In this document: positions 25,323-34,275 of the stretch, piece by piece
Numbering within the stretch: position 1 is the stretch's first letter
Layout of the letters: each line of letters opens with the position of its first letter
DNA from: Mesorhizobium sp. 65-26
GTDB taxonomy: Bacteria; Pseudomonadota; Alphaproteobacteria; Rhizobiales; Rhizobiaceae
DNA length: 64,000 nt
Assembly (NCBI GenBank): GCA_001899205.1
Contig: MKVL01000020.1
Coordinates: 1 to 64,000, forward strand
Direction of reading: 5' to 3'
The notes under the pieces: generated by a model
Database searches by the model: none
What the model was told of the DNA's origin: nothing
What the model saw: only the letters and a program-made list of their open reading frames with translations
Program-made: the position numbers and the translations under genes

Positions 25323-26092
25323 GCCTCTCCCGCCGCCAGGAAAGCCTGCGAGGCCTGATCCTGCCCGTAGCCATCCTGCTCGCCTGGCAGGTGCTGGCCT
25401 GGCGCGCCTCGACGCCACTGTTTCCCGGCCCGTGGCAGGTGACGCTTTCGATCTGGAAGTTCTATCCGCAGATCGTCGGCCAGATCGGGTACACGCTGAT
25501 GCGCGCCGCCAGCGGCTTCCTCGTCGCGGCCGCGCTGATGATTCCGCTGGGCATCCTGCTCGGCCGCCTCAAAACGGTCGGCGCGATCGTCGAGCCGATC
25601 ATGGACATGCTGGCCACCTTGCCGCCGCCGGCGGTCATTCCGGTGGTCATGCTGTTTGCAGGCACCGGTGACGCAGCCAAGATCTCGATCATCGCCTACG
25701 CCGCCGCCGTGCCGCTTCTGATGAACACCTACGAGGCGTCGAAGACCTTGCATCCCATGGCCAATCTGGTGGCGCGCTCGCTGCGCTTCAGCCGGCTGGA
25801 GACGATGCTGCGCATCGACCTTCCGGCCTCGCTGCCGATGATCGCGACCGGCCTCCGATTGGCCGTGGCTTCGGCGCTGCTGGTCAGCGTCACGGCCGAG
25901 ATGCTGCTCGCCACCAATGGCATCGGCGTCTTCATCCAGCGCCAGCAGGAGAACTTCCAGATCGCCAATGGCCTGGCGGCGATCGCCTTCATCTCCATCG
26001 TGGGGTTGATCATCAACAACCTCGTCTTCCAACTGGAGAAGCGCTGGCTGTTCTGGCACTACCGCTCCTCCGATACTCACGGCAACGGGTGA
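25319..26092 (+). CDS. SsuC-type ABC transporter permease 2
   Basis: 257 residues. It carries FPGPWQVTLSIWKFYPQIVGQIGYTLMRAASGFLVAAALMIPLGILLGRLKTVGAIVEP-type helices and an EAA loop LRFSRLETMLRIDLPASLPMIATGLRLAVASALLVSVTAEML. It overlaps the upstream permease gene by four bases and lies three bases before the sulfatase-like gene, so the five genes from 22706 to 27754 form one operon. Confidence 0.9.
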   Translation: MSLSRRQESLRGLILPVAILLAWQVLAWRASTPLFPGPWQVTLSIWKFYPQIVGQIGYTLMRAASGFLVAAALMIPLGILLGRLKTVGAIVEPIMDMLATLPPPAVIPVVMLFAGTGDAAKISIIAYAAAVPLLMNTYEASKTLHPMANLVARSLRFSRLETMLRIDLPASLPMIATGLRLAVASALLVSVTAEMLLATNGIGVFIQRQQENFQIANGLAAIAFISIVGLIINNLVFQLEKRWLFWHYRSSDTHGNG

Positions 26093-26095
26093 TCG

Positions 26096-27754
26096 ATGCG
26101 CCGCAATGTGCTTTTCATCATGTGCGACCAGCTGCGCTTCGACTATCTGGGCTGCGCCGGCCACAAGACGCTGCGGACGCCCAACATCGACCGACTGGCC
26201 GCGCGCGGCGTGCGCTTCACCAACGCCTATGTGCAGTCCACCGTCTGCGGGCCGTCGCGCATGAGCGCCTATACGGGCCGCTACATGCGCTCGCACGGGT
26301 CGATCCAGAACGGCATTCCGCTGAGGGTCGGCGAGCCGACGCTGGGCGATCATCTGCGCGAGATCGGCGTGCGCTGCGCCCTGGTCGGCAAGACCCACAT
26401 GACCGCCGACGAGGAGGGCATGCGGCGCCTCGGCATCGACCGTGATTCCATCATCGGCGTGCATGTCGCCGAATGCGGCTTCGAGCCTTTCGAGCGCGAC
26501 GATGGCCTGCATCCATCGAGCCCCTACGATCCCGATCCGGCCTACGACGCCTATCTGCGTCAGCATGGTTTCGACGCCGACAATCCTTGGGAGCACTGGG
26601 CGAATTCGGGCGAGGGCGAGGACGGCGAGGATTTCAACGGCTGGCTGCTCGTCCATGCCGACAAGGCCGCCCGCATCCCCGAGGAGCATTCCGAGACGCC
26701 TTACATGACGCGGCGCGCCATGCGTTTCATCGAGGAGGCCGAGGCGGCGGGGCAGTCGTGGTGCGCGCATCTCTCCTACATCAAGCCGCACTGGCCCTAC
26801 ATCGTGCCGGCGCCGTACCACGCCATGTACAGCAGGGCGGACGTGCAGCCGCCGATCCGAAGCGAGGCGGAGCGCCTTTCGCCCAATCCCATCTATGGCG
26901 CGTTCCAGCAGGAGCGCTACTCCCGCAACTTCTCGCGCGACGAAGCGCGCGAGACGGTCATCCCCTGCTACATGGGGCTGATCAAGCAGATCGACGACCA
27001 GCTCGGCGTGCTGTTCGCCTTCCTCGAGGAGCGCGGCCTCTTCGACAACACCATGATCGTGTTCACCTCCGACCATGGCGACTATCTCGGCGACCATTGG
27101 CTCGGCGAGAAATACATGTTCCACGACGTCTCGGTGAAGGTACCGATGATCGTCTATGACCCGTCGCCGGAAGCCGATGCGACGCGCGGCCAGATCCGCG
27201 ACGAGCTGGTCGAGATGATCGATCTCGCGCCGACCTTCCTCGACTATCTGGGCGGCGCGCCGAAGCCGCACATCCTGGAAGGTCGCTCGCTGCTGCCGCT
27301 GCTGCGTGCGCAGGCGCCGATCGCCTGGCGCGGCCACGCGATCAGCGAATATGATTTCGGCGCCGACATGGCCAGGCTGCGGCTCGACGTGCCGCTCGAC
27401 CGCTGTCGGCTCTACATGATCACCGACGGGCGCCACAAGCTGGTGCATGGCGAGGCGATCCCGCCCATGCTGTTCGACCTGGCGAGTGACCCGCAGGAGC
27501 TTCACGACATCGGCACCGATCCGGCCGCGGCGACAATTGTCGAGCGGCTGCGCCTTGAACTCTTCCGCTGGCTCGCCGCGCCCCATACCCGCATCACCGT
27601 GCCGGACGAGTGGTTCACCGGCGACGACGACAAGATGCGCCATTTCGATCCGCTCGTCGCTCCGGGAGTCCTGATCGGCTACTGGGACGAGGCCGAACTC
27701 GCCGAACAGCGCGAGGCGCGTCGCGCATGGCTGGAGCGCAACGCCAAGGGGTAA
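26096..27754 (+). CDS. Sulfatase-like hydrolase (formylglycine type, alkaline phosphatase superfamily)
   Basis: 552-residue metal-dependent hydrolase of sulfate, phosphate or phosphonate esters. The CGPSR motif at Cys51 fits the C-x-P-S-R signature in which Cys becomes formylglycine. Metal ligands are visible in IMCDQLRFD (residues 8-16) and in TSDHGDYLGDHWLGEKYMFHD. The protein has no signal peptide, so it is cytoplasmic and would act after import. It resembles arylsulfatases and phosphonate monoester hydrolases; I cannot choose between them. It closes the ABC operon, which suggests that the transporter brings in the ester. No maturation enzyme gene is present in the window. Confidence 0.87.
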   Translation: MRRNVLFIMCDQLRFDYLGCAGHKTLRTPNIDRLAARGVRFTNAYVQSTVCGPSRMSAYTGRYMRSHGSIQNGIPLRVGEPTLGDHLREIGVRCALVGKTHMTADEEGMRRLGIDRDSIIGVHVAECGFEPFERDDGLHPSSPYDPDPAYDAYLRQHGFDADNPWEHWANSGEGEDGEDFNGWLLVHADKAARIPEEHSETPYMTRRAMRFIEEAEAAGQSWCAHLSYIKPHWPYIVPAPYHAMYSRADVQPPIRSEAERLSPNPIYGAFQQERYSRNFSRDEARETVIPCYMGLIKQIDDQLGVLFAFLEERGLFDNTMIVFTSDHGDYLGDHWLGEKYMFHDVSVKVPMIVYDPSPEADATRGQIRDELVEMIDLAPTFLDYLGGAPKPHILEGRSLLPLLRAQAPIAWRGHAISEYDFGADMARLRLDVPLDRCRLYMITDGRHKLVHGEAIPPMLFDLASDPQELHDIGTDPAAATIVERLRLELFRWLAAPHTRITVPDEWFTGDDDKMRHFDPLVAPGVLIGYWDEAELAEQREARRAWLERNAKG

Positions 27755-27793
27755 ATGCCGACGGCGCCGCCGAAGAAGCGCCAGGACGGAAAT

Positions 27794-28723
27794 CTATCGA
27801 TCGTGGAGCGCCCGCAGGATCAAATCGGCGGCGACCAGACCATTGAGCGCATCCGACGGCGAGACGGGCGCGAGCGACTTGCCGGCGCGGATACCGGCGA
27901 CAAAGCAGTCCAGCTCGGTGCGCAGCGGGTCGTCGGATGCCTCGATCTCGATACGCCGGCTCGATGCGCCATGCACCTCGATATGGCTGCCGACGAAAAG
28001 CTCGGCGCTGCCGCCGGCGCCGACGATTTCCACACGGTCCGCCGGACAATCGGGTCCGGGGTGCAGCCAGGCCGTCTCGATGTACCAGTTTGCCTTGCTG
28101 GAGCTTTCCACCCAGGCGCTGGTAAGCGAACGCCCGGCACCGGCGTCACCCCGGAACGCGCTTGCCCGCAACGCCACGCCGCCGTCCAACCAGAGCGCCA
28201 GGTCGATGTCGTGGATCATCGTCATCAGGACCGGGTCTATGCCCACGTAGCGGCTCGCATGGCTGGCGTCGCGGTAACGGCGGGAGGCGAAGCGCAGCAG
28301 CCTGCCGATCTCGCCCTCTCGCAGCACGTCGAGCAGCCGACGGTGCCCGGCGGAGAATCTCAGAATATGGCCGGGCTGCAGGAAGGCGCGGCTGGCGCGC
28401 GCGGCTTCGCAAAGCTCCCGCATGATCGCGACGTCGGGCGCGACCGGCTTTTCAACGAGAACGGCGATGTCGCGCGCCAACGCCGCGCGCGCCAGCGGCG
28501 CGTGTGCATCGGCGGGTGTCGCCACGATCACGCCATCGGGCTGGAAGCGCTCGAGCAGCGCGAAGGCGTCGGCATCGCTGTCGTCCAGGGCGAACAGTTT
28601 GCCGACGCGCTCGCGCTCGGCCGTGTGCCGCTCGGCCACGGCAAGCGTCATGCCACCCATGGCCGTCAGAGTCTTCAGGTGTTCCTTGCCGAAGGCGCCC
28701 GCCCCGGCGACCATGATCTTCAT
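27794..28723 (-). CDS. Gfo/Idh/MocA family NAD(P)-dependent oxidoreductase
   Basis: 309 residues. The N-terminal Rossmann fold carries GAGAFG at residues 7-12 (GxGxxG), the EKPVAPD motif near residue 95 contains the conserved lysine, and the C-terminal alpha/beta domain has MIHDIDLALWL with the family His/Asp. Members oxidise sugars, inositols and related polyols. ATG 28723 is chosen because GAGAGGG lies upstream; the longer frame overlaps the previous gene. It is 26 bases after the DUF4432 gene and is probably co-transcribed with it. It converges on the sulfatase gene. Confidence 0.9.
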   Translation of the reverse strand: MKIMVAGAGAFGKEHLKTLTAMGGMTLAVAERHTAERERVGKLFALDDSDADAFALLERFQPDGVIVATPADAHAPLARAALARDIAVLVEKPVAPDVAIMRELCEAARASRAFLQPGHILRFSAGHRRLLDVLREGEIGRLLRFASRRYRDASHASRYVGIDPVLMTMIHDIDLALWLDGGVALRASAFRGDAGAGRSLTSAWVESSSKANWYIETAWLHPGPDCPADRVEIVGAGGSAELFVGSHIEVHGASSRRIEIEASDDPLRTELDCFVAGIRAGKSLAPVSPSDALNGLVAADLILRALHDR

Positions 28724-28749
28724 GGTTTGCCCTCTCTGCCCTGATCGGT

Positions 28750-29841
28750 TCAACGGTTGCGGATCGCCGCGATAGTGCTTTCGAGATCCCGGCTCGCGGA
28801 CGCCGACAGCGCGCCGAACCGCATCGTTGTCCGGAACGTTTCTCCAGGCCCGATCCACACCAGCTGGTCGTTGGCCGTGGCGGCCGCCAGGCCATCGGGC
28901 GGCGCCGTGGCTGGCAGCACCAGGCCCAGGGCGTCCCGCTCGCCGGCGCGCGTTATCCAGCGCACGGCAAAAGGAAGCTCGGAAGGGCGGTGGCTGACGA
29001 AATCGGCCTGGCCGTCGGGATGGCGCTGCATGGCATGCGCCCAGCCGTCGGCGTCGCTCGTCGCCTTCATGCTCAGCACCAGTTCGGGTTCGATCGGGAC
29101 GCCGGGCGCAAGCGTCCGGTGGAGAGAACTGTCGCTGGCGATGGCCGCGTGATAGGCGCGCACCGCATCGCTTTCCTCGGGTCCGAGCTGCGCCGCGCGC
29201 AGGGCGATGTCATGCGCATCGTCGCGCACCGTGTCGACCAGCACGCCGCCGTCCACCGGCCGGAAGTTGATATGCGCCAGATAGAGAAACGGCAGCGGCT
29301 TGGGCGCGCGGTTTTCGACCGTGACGGACATGTCGAGGAGGCTGGCCCCCTCGCGGATGCGCAGGCGCGGGCGCACGACGAAGTCATGGTGGAAGGCAAG
29401 TGTGTCGCGCGCGCTTCCCGTCATCTCGACATAGCAACCGGCCTCGTCCCGGCCGAAGACGAGTTGCGCGTTCTGGAAGGGCAGGTTGGGCAGTTCGCCA
29501 TGCAGCGGATGATTGTCGTCAGGTCCGGGGTTGCCCATCGACGTGCCCCCGCAATGAATGAAGAACGCGCCATAGGTCCGGAGATAGTCGCGCGTCGGCC
29601 GCGGTTCGTCGAAGGCCGACAGCATGGTGAGCCTGCGGCCGTGGAATTCGGCGTCCCATATCTGCTGTCCCTGGAAAGGCAGGAGGATGAGCGAGCCGAC
29701 GCCGTTCGTCACGCCGAGCGCCGCCACCCCGGAGGGATAGCGGAAGGCTTCGACGCGCAATTCCCCCAGGCTGGCGATAGGCTTCCTCGCCTCGCCGAAG
29801 TGGGATGGATGGAGTTCGACGGTCACCGGCGCATCGGACAC
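28750..29841 (-). CDS. DUF4432 family protein (galactose mutarotase-like fold)
   Basis: 363 residues matching DUF4432, proteins related to aldose-1-epimerases. Typical features are ILLPFQGQQIWDAEFHGRRLTMLSAFDEPRPT, YGAFFIHCGGTSMGNPGPDDNHPLHGELPN (with the HGE segment), MSVTVENRAPKPLPFLYLAHINF and a late glutamate-rich GPGETF. A role in interconverting sugar anomers is likely from the fold but is not shown. It is paired with a Gfo/Idh/MocA dehydrogenase, a common pairing in carbohydrate loci, and is separated from the upstream amidohydrolase by a repeat element. Confidence 0.85.
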   Translation of the reverse strand: MSDAPVTVELHPSHFGEARKPIASLGELRVEAFRYPSGVAALGVTNGVGSLILLPFQGQQIWDAEFHGRRLTMLSAFDEPRPTRDYLRTYGAFFIHCGGTSMGNPGPDDNHPLHGELPNLPFQNAQLVFGRDEAGCYVEMTGSARDTLAFHHDFVVRPRLRIREGASLLDMSVTVENRAPKPLPFLYLAHINFRPVDGGVLVDTVRDDAHDIALRAAQLGPEESDAVRAYHAAIASDSSLHRTLAPGVPIEPELVLSMKATSDADGWAHAMQRHPDGQADFVSHRPSELPFAVRWITRAGERDALGLVLPATAPPDGLAAATANDQLVWIGPGETFRTTMRFGALSASASRDLESTIAAIRNR

Positions 29842-29852
29842 GGTTATCTCCT

Positions 29853-29973
29853 GCTCCAGAGCATGATGCCGAAAAGTGTGAAGCGATTTTCGGGCGGCGT
29901 CATGCTCTATCTCTTTGAATTAGAGACGGATTCAGATTTCAGGTCGAACAGACCTGAAATCATCCGGCTCTAG
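29853..29973. repeat. Rhizobial intergenic repeat element (copy 2)
   Basis: About 120 bases beginning GCTCCAGAGCATGATGCCGAAAAGTGTG and ending CATCCGGCTCTAG, a form I know from many Mesorhizobium intergenic regions. Its right part is a perfect 11-base hairpin: GATTTCAGGTC (29935-29945), loop GAACA, GACCTGAAATC (29951-29961). It lies between amidohydrolase and DUF4432 genes, and its last bases supply the stop codon of the amidohydrolase. The hairpin may act as a transcription attenuator within this gene string. Confidence 0.8.
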
Positions 29974-31451
29974 GGCCGCCGCGCGGCGCGTGGCACGGCA
30001 TTGGCCTCGACCCTATGGCCCATGCGGTTGAGAAGCGACCGCGAGGCCTTGCGGACCTCGGCATAGATCGCCCGCTCGTCGATGCCGACGAAGCGGCCTT
30101 CCTCCAGGATGACCCTGCCGTTGACGATGACCGTGTGCACCGATTTGGAGCGCGAGGCGTAGAACAGGTTGCGGATCATGTTGGTGCTCGGCACCATTTC
30201 CGGCCGGTCGAGCGTGTGGATGACGATATCGGCGCGCTTGCCGGCTTCCAGCGATCCGATCTGCTTTTCGAGGCCGACGGCGCGGGCGCCCGCGCGCGTC
30301 GCCATGGCGATGCCGTCCTCGGCGACAAGGTAGGTGCGGTCCATGTGCGTGTCGCGCGCCGCAAGCACCGCCAGGTTCGACTGCCGCCACAGGTCGAAGT
30401 CGTTCGACCAGTTCGGCGAATCCGATCCGAGCGCGACGTTGCCGCCCCGCCGCCACAACTCGCCGTGGCGGCCGTGCATCGAGCTTCCGTGCCCCCACAT
30501 CATCGAGGCGGCGGGCGCCCAGGCAAGGGAAGCGCCGCGCTCCAGCAGCACCTCGCACTCGGCGTCGGTCAGATGGTTGGCGTGGGCGAACGTCACATTG
30601 CGGTCGAGGAAGCCGATGGCGTCAAGATGCAGCAATGGATCGCGGCCGAAGCGCTTTCGATCGGCCTCGGTGTCGGCGGGGCTGTAGGACTGGTGGATGT
30701 TGAGTGTGACCGATGCCGCGTCGGCGCAGTCCTTGGCCTCCATCATCAGCTCTTCGCTCGCCGTGCCGAGGCCCAGAACGGCCACGTGACCGGTCACCAG
30801 CGCATCGGGATCGGCATTGCGCTTCAACTGCGCGCCAAGCGTCGCCAGCGCTTCTTCGCGTGTCTTCGGCGCGCGCTTGAGTTCGGTGTGCAGCCTTGCC
30901 TGCGCGGCGCATGTCGCGCAGCCCGCGCCGTCGGTTTTTCCCTGGGCAAAGCCCTGCGGCTGGTCCCAGATGAAGGCGTCGCCGATCACGGCGCGAATGC
31001 CGACCTCGCTTGCCGCCCTGGCGGCCATTTCCGGCGTCAGCACCGTGCCGGCCTCCATGAAGCATGTGGTGCCGTTGCGGATCATCTCGAGGCAGGCGAG
31101 CAGGACGGAGAGGTATTCGTCCTCGTCGGTCACCGTGTTGTAGAAATGGCCTTCGAACGTGTCGAAGGAATCGCTCTCGACCAGTTGGTCCGGCAGCACG
31201 CCGCGGAACAGGTGATACGAGGCGTGCAGATGGCATTCGACGAAGCCGGGATGGATCGGAGCGCCATGCGCGTCGATCGTCTGCCCGGCCTGGTACCGCG
31301 CGGCGATGTCGGCATCGTCGCCCACCGCCAGGATGCGGCCATCGTCTCCGATCGCGATCGCGCCATGCTCGAAGATCGTCTCGTCATCGTCCATGGTGAT
31401 GAGGTAGCCATTGCGGACGAGAAGCCGCGCCGTCTCCCGTGGCTTGTTCAT
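29970..31451 (-). CDS. Amidohydrolase (SAH/MTA deaminase and TrzN/AtzB-like subgroup)
   Basis: 493 residues, metal-dependent hydrolase with a TIM barrel. Metal-binding residues are in PGFVECHLHASYH (HxH near residue 70), LNIHQSY, FAHANHLT and ALGSDSPNWSND. The subgroup deaminates or dehalogenates adenosine-type or triazine-type rings or related amidines. ATG 31451 has GGAGGA upstream and overlaps the stop of the ABC ATPase gene by four bases, so the two are coupled and the enzyme probably acts on the imported compound. The C-terminal codons run into the repeat element, which provides the stop. Confidence 0.87.
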   Translation of the reverse strand: MNKPRETARLLVRNGYLITMDDDETIFEHGAIAIGDDGRILAVGDDADIAARYQAGQTIDAHGAPIHPGFVECHLHASYHLFRGVLPDQLVESDSFDTFEGHFYNTVTDEDEYLSVLLACLEMIRNGTTCFMEAGTVLTPEMAARAASEVGIRAVIGDAFIWDQPQGFAQGKTDGAGCATCAAQARLHTELKRAPKTREEALATLGAQLKRNADPDALVTGHVAVLGLGTASEELMMEAKDCADAASVTLNIHQSYSPADTEADRKRFGRDPLLHLDAIGFLDRNVTFAHANHLTDAECEVLLERGASLAWAPAASMMWGHGSSMHGRHGELWRRGGNVALGSDSPNWSNDFDLWRQSNLAVLAARDTHMDRTYLVAEDGIAMATRAGARAVGLEKQIGSLEAGKRADIVIHTLDRPEMVPSTNMIRNLFYASRSKSVHTVIVNGRVILEEGRFVGIDERAIYAEVRKASRSLLNRMGHRVEANAVPRAARRP

Positions 31452-32539
31452 TCTGTGTCCTCCCTCAGAAGAATGGCGGCATCCGGTGCCCATGACAGCA
31501 CGACGGCCGTGCCCGAGGACAGGCCGTCGAAATCGTCGCCTCGCCCTTCGATCCAGATGGCCGCGCCCGAGGCGGCCCGTACGCCGACCCGCACGGTGTT
31601 GCCCTGGTAGATGATCTCGTCGACAAGTCCCGCGACGCTGTAGCCCTCGGGCGTGGCGCCGGGGTCGCGCCGCAGGCTGATCGCCTCCGGTCGCACGGAA
31701 AGGGCGGCGCGTTCGCCCCGCTTGACGGCCATGTCCGATGCCAGGGCATGGAATGTTCCGCTGTCGGTCCTCAGCACGACACGCTTGCCTTCGACGGCCG
31801 TGATCGTGCCGCGCAGGAGATTGGTCGCGCCGATGAAGTCGGAAACGAAGACCGAGTTCGGCCGCCGATAGATGTCCCTGGGCGTGCCGTGCTGCACGAT
31901 CCGTCCGTTATTCATGATGGCGATGCGGTCCGACATGACCAGCGCCTCGGTCTGGTCGTGCGTGACGAAGATGAAGGTGGCGCCGAGCCGCTTCTGGATG
32001 GCGCGCAGTTCGAGCTGCATCTGCTGTCGCAGCTTCAGGTCCAACGCCGACAGAGGCTCGTCGAGCAGCAGCACGCGCGGCTCGCCGGCGAGCGCGCGGG
32101 CCAGCGCCACGCGTTGCGCCTGGCCGCCACTCAGTTTGCCGGGCTCGCGGTCGGCGAAGCCTTCGAGCCGCACCAGCGCCAGCATCTCGTCGACCCTGTC
32201 GTTGATGCGCGACCGCTCCCAGCGCTTGAGTTTCAGGCTGTAGGCGATGTTCTCGCGCACGCTCATATGCGGAAAAAGGGCGCCGCGCTGGAACACCATG
32301 TTGGTCGGGCGCCGTTCAGGCGGCTGGCGTGTCACGTCGGTGCCGTGGATACGCACACTTCCTTCCGTCGGCTGTTCGAAGCCGGAGATGATGCGCAGCA
32401 GGGTAGACTTGCCGCAGCCGCTGGAGCCGAGCAACGACAGGAACTCGCCCGTGCCGACATTGAGGTCGACCTTTTCGAGGGCGGTCGCCGCGCCGAAGCG
32501 CTTGCGGACGCCCTCGATTTCAACTGCCGTTTGCGTCAT
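31448..32539 (-). CDS. Polyamine-type ABC transporter ATP-binding protein (PotA-like)
   Basis: 363 residues. The ATPase domain has GSSGCGKST, FQRGALFPHMSVRENIAY, LSGGQAQR, LLLDEPLSALD and FVTHDQTEALVMSDR; the C-terminal TOBE domain (FIGATNLLRGTI, LSVRPEAISL) is typical of PotA/FbpC proteins. It energises import of a cationic or organic solute. ATG 32539 overlaps the stop of the upstream permease by four bases and the downstream amidohydrolase also overlaps, giving a tightly coupled string. Confidence 0.92.
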   Translation of the reverse strand: MTQTAVEIEGVRKRFGAATALEKVDLNVGTGEFLSLLGSSGCGKSTLLRIISGFEQPTEGSVRIHGTDVTRQPPERRPTNMVFQRGALFPHMSVRENIAYSLKLKRWERSRINDRVDEMLALVRLEGFADREPGKLSGGQAQRVALARALAGEPRVLLLDEPLSALDLKLRQQMQLELRAIQKRLGATFIFVTHDQTEALVMSDRIAIMNNGRIVQHGTPRDIYRRPNSVFVSDFIGATNLLRGTITAVEGKRVVLRTDSGTFHALASDMAVKRGERAALSVRPEAISLRRDPGATPEGYSVAGLVDEIIYQGNTVRVGVRAASGAAIWIEGRGDDFDGLSSGTAVVLSWAPDAAILLREDTE

Positions 32540-33318
32540 TTCGATTTCTTCCGGTTGAGGAGGGCCGAGGCAGCCACGAGACAGACCAGCAGCGCCAGCA
32601 GCATCGTGGCGATGGCGTTGATGGATGGATCGATGCCGCGCCGCATCAGCCCCCACACCAGCACCGGAACGGTCAGCTGGCTGCCGATGTTGAACCAGGT
32701 CACCACGAACTCGTCGAGCGATAGCGCCGCGGCCAGCAGCGCGGCGCCGATGATGGAGGGACGGATGAGCGGCAATGTGATGTCGCGCAGCACCCGGCCC
32801 GGCGTGGCGCCGAGATCCCGCGCCGCCTCCAGCACGCTGAAGTCGAACGTCTCCAGCCGCGCGTTCATCGTCAGGACGACGAAGGGCAGGGAAACCAGCA
32901 CGTGGCCGATGGCGGCGTTGAGAAGGCCTTGCTGGACGTGCATCAGGCGGAAGAAGACAGCCAGCGCGATGCCGATGACGAGCAGCGGCATGATCGCCGG
33001 CAGCATGCTCGCGCCAAGCAGTGACGCGCGCAGCCTCGGCCGCTTCAGGGCGACCAGGCCGAAGGCGAACGCAGCCCCGATCACGCCCGAAACGAGCGCC
33101 GAGACGCTTGCCAGCAGCAGGCTGTTGCGCAGCGCCGTCGAGATCAGCGAATTCGACAGCGCGCTGGTGTACCAGTCGAGGGTGAGGCCTTCGATCGGCA
33201 TGCTCAGGCGTGGCGATGTGGTGAAGGAGAAGATCACGATCACCGCGATCGGCGCATAGAGATAGGCCAGCACCGCGCCGACGAAAGCGGCCGGCAGGAG
33301 TTTGCGCAGTCTCACCAT
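32536..33318 (-). CDS. Polyamine-type ABC transporter permease 2 (PotC-like)
   Basis: 260 residues, six transmembrane segments. FVGAVLAYLYAPIAVIVIFSF is the standard PotC opening, and the EAA loop reads EAARDLGATPGRVLRDITLPLIRPSIIGAALLAAALSLDEFVVTWF. I chose ATG 33318, preceded by GGGTGAC, over ATG 33330. It overlaps the previous permease gene by seven bases. Confidence 0.9.
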   Translation of the reverse strand: MVRLRKLLPAAFVGAVLAYLYAPIAVIVIFSFTTSPRLSMPIEGLTLDWYTSALSNSLISTALRNSLLLASVSALVSGVIGAAFAFGLVALKRPRLRASLLGASMLPAIMPLLVIGIALAVFFRLMHVQQGLLNAAIGHVLVSLPFVVLTMNARLETFDFSVLEAARDLGATPGRVLRDITLPLIRPSIIGAALLAAALSLDEFVVTWFNIGSQLTVPVLVWGLMRRGIDPSINAIATMLLALLVCLVAASALLNRKKSK

Positions 33319-34196
33319 GTCGTCACCCATCTGATAAGGCGCATGACGATCAGATACGACGCCAGCATCACCGCGATCACCACGAAGGCCATTGCCGCGC
33401 CCAGCGGCCAGTTGGAGCCGATGCCGCGGAACTGGTCGGAGATGATGTTGCCGATCAGCAGGCTCTGCGCGCCGCCCACCAGGCTCGGCGTCACGAAGTC
33501 GCCGGCCGACAGCAGGAAGGAGAAGGCAAAGGCCGTGCGGACCCCGGGCATCGCCATCGGCAGGAGCACCGTGCGCAGGACATGCAGCCGCCCGGCGCCC
33601 AGGTCGCGCGCGGCCTCGATGTCGTCGCGCCCGATGTTGAGCATCGCCGAATAGAGCGGCAGCACCGCCAGCGGCAGCAGCAGCCCGCTCAGCGTCACGA
33701 CGACGGCGAAGTTGCTGTAGATGAGAAAGTCGAGTGGCTCGCGGATGACGCCCAGCCATTGCAGCGTCGAATTGAGCAGTCCCTGTTTGCCGAGGATGGT
33801 CCGCCAGGCATAGATGCGCACCAGATAGCCGCTGAACAGAGACAGCAGCACCATCTGCAGGATGAACTGGCCGCGCCGCTCGAAGACGAAGCGCATCAGG
33901 AACGACACCGCGAAGGCGATCGGCACGACGATCGCCGTCGTCACGAAGGCGACGCCGATCGTGCGGATCATCAGCGCGCGATAGAGCGGCGAGGTGAAGA
34001 TCTTCTCGTAGTTGCCGAGCGTGAAGCCCGGGATCAACTGGAAGCCGTCGGCGGTCCAGAAGCTGAGCACGAACAGGCACAGCGTCGGCAGTGCGAAGAA
34101 CACGATGTAAAACGCTGCCGCTGGAAGCATGGAGGCATGCGGCCGGGATTGCTCCCTGGCCGCTGGTGCCGCTGAACTGGACATCGGTACGCTCAT
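33312..34196 (-). CDS. Polyamine-type ABC transporter permease 1 (PotB-like)
   Basis: 294 residues. A polar N-terminus of about 23 residues is followed by six transmembrane segments. AAAFYIVFFALPTLCLFVLSFW and the EAA loop IEAARDLGAGRLHVLRTVLLPMAMPGVRTAF mark it as PotB-like. It pairs with the downstream PotC-like permease. The start region has several nearby ATGs (34196, 34184); the first is kept. Confidence 0.9.
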   Translation of the reverse strand: MSVPMSSSAAPAAREQSRPHASMLPAAAFYIVFFALPTLCLFVLSFWTADGFQLIPGFTLGNYEKIFTSPLYRALMIRTIGVAFVTTAIVVPIAFAVSFLMRFVFERRGQFILQMVLLSLFSGYLVRIYAWRTILGKQGLLNSTLQWLGVIREPLDFLIYSNFAVVVTLSGLLLPLAVLPLYSAMLNIGRDDIEAARDLGAGRLHVLRTVLLPMAMPGVRTAFAFSFLLSAGDFVTPSLVGGAQSLLIGNIISDQFRGIGSNWPLGAAMAFVVIAVMLASYLIVMRLIRWVTTW

Positions 34197-34275
34197 TTAT
34201 GTCTGCGGTCGGTTCGGCCGCGTCCGGACCGTGGCGGCGGGTGTCCCGCCGCTCGGCCCGGAAGTGCGCGGTCGC

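Noticed and set aside
25208-27643. An 811-codon minus-strand frame across the permease and sulfatase genes
   Set aside because: Antisense shadow of genes with intact catalytic motifs; no recognisable domain.
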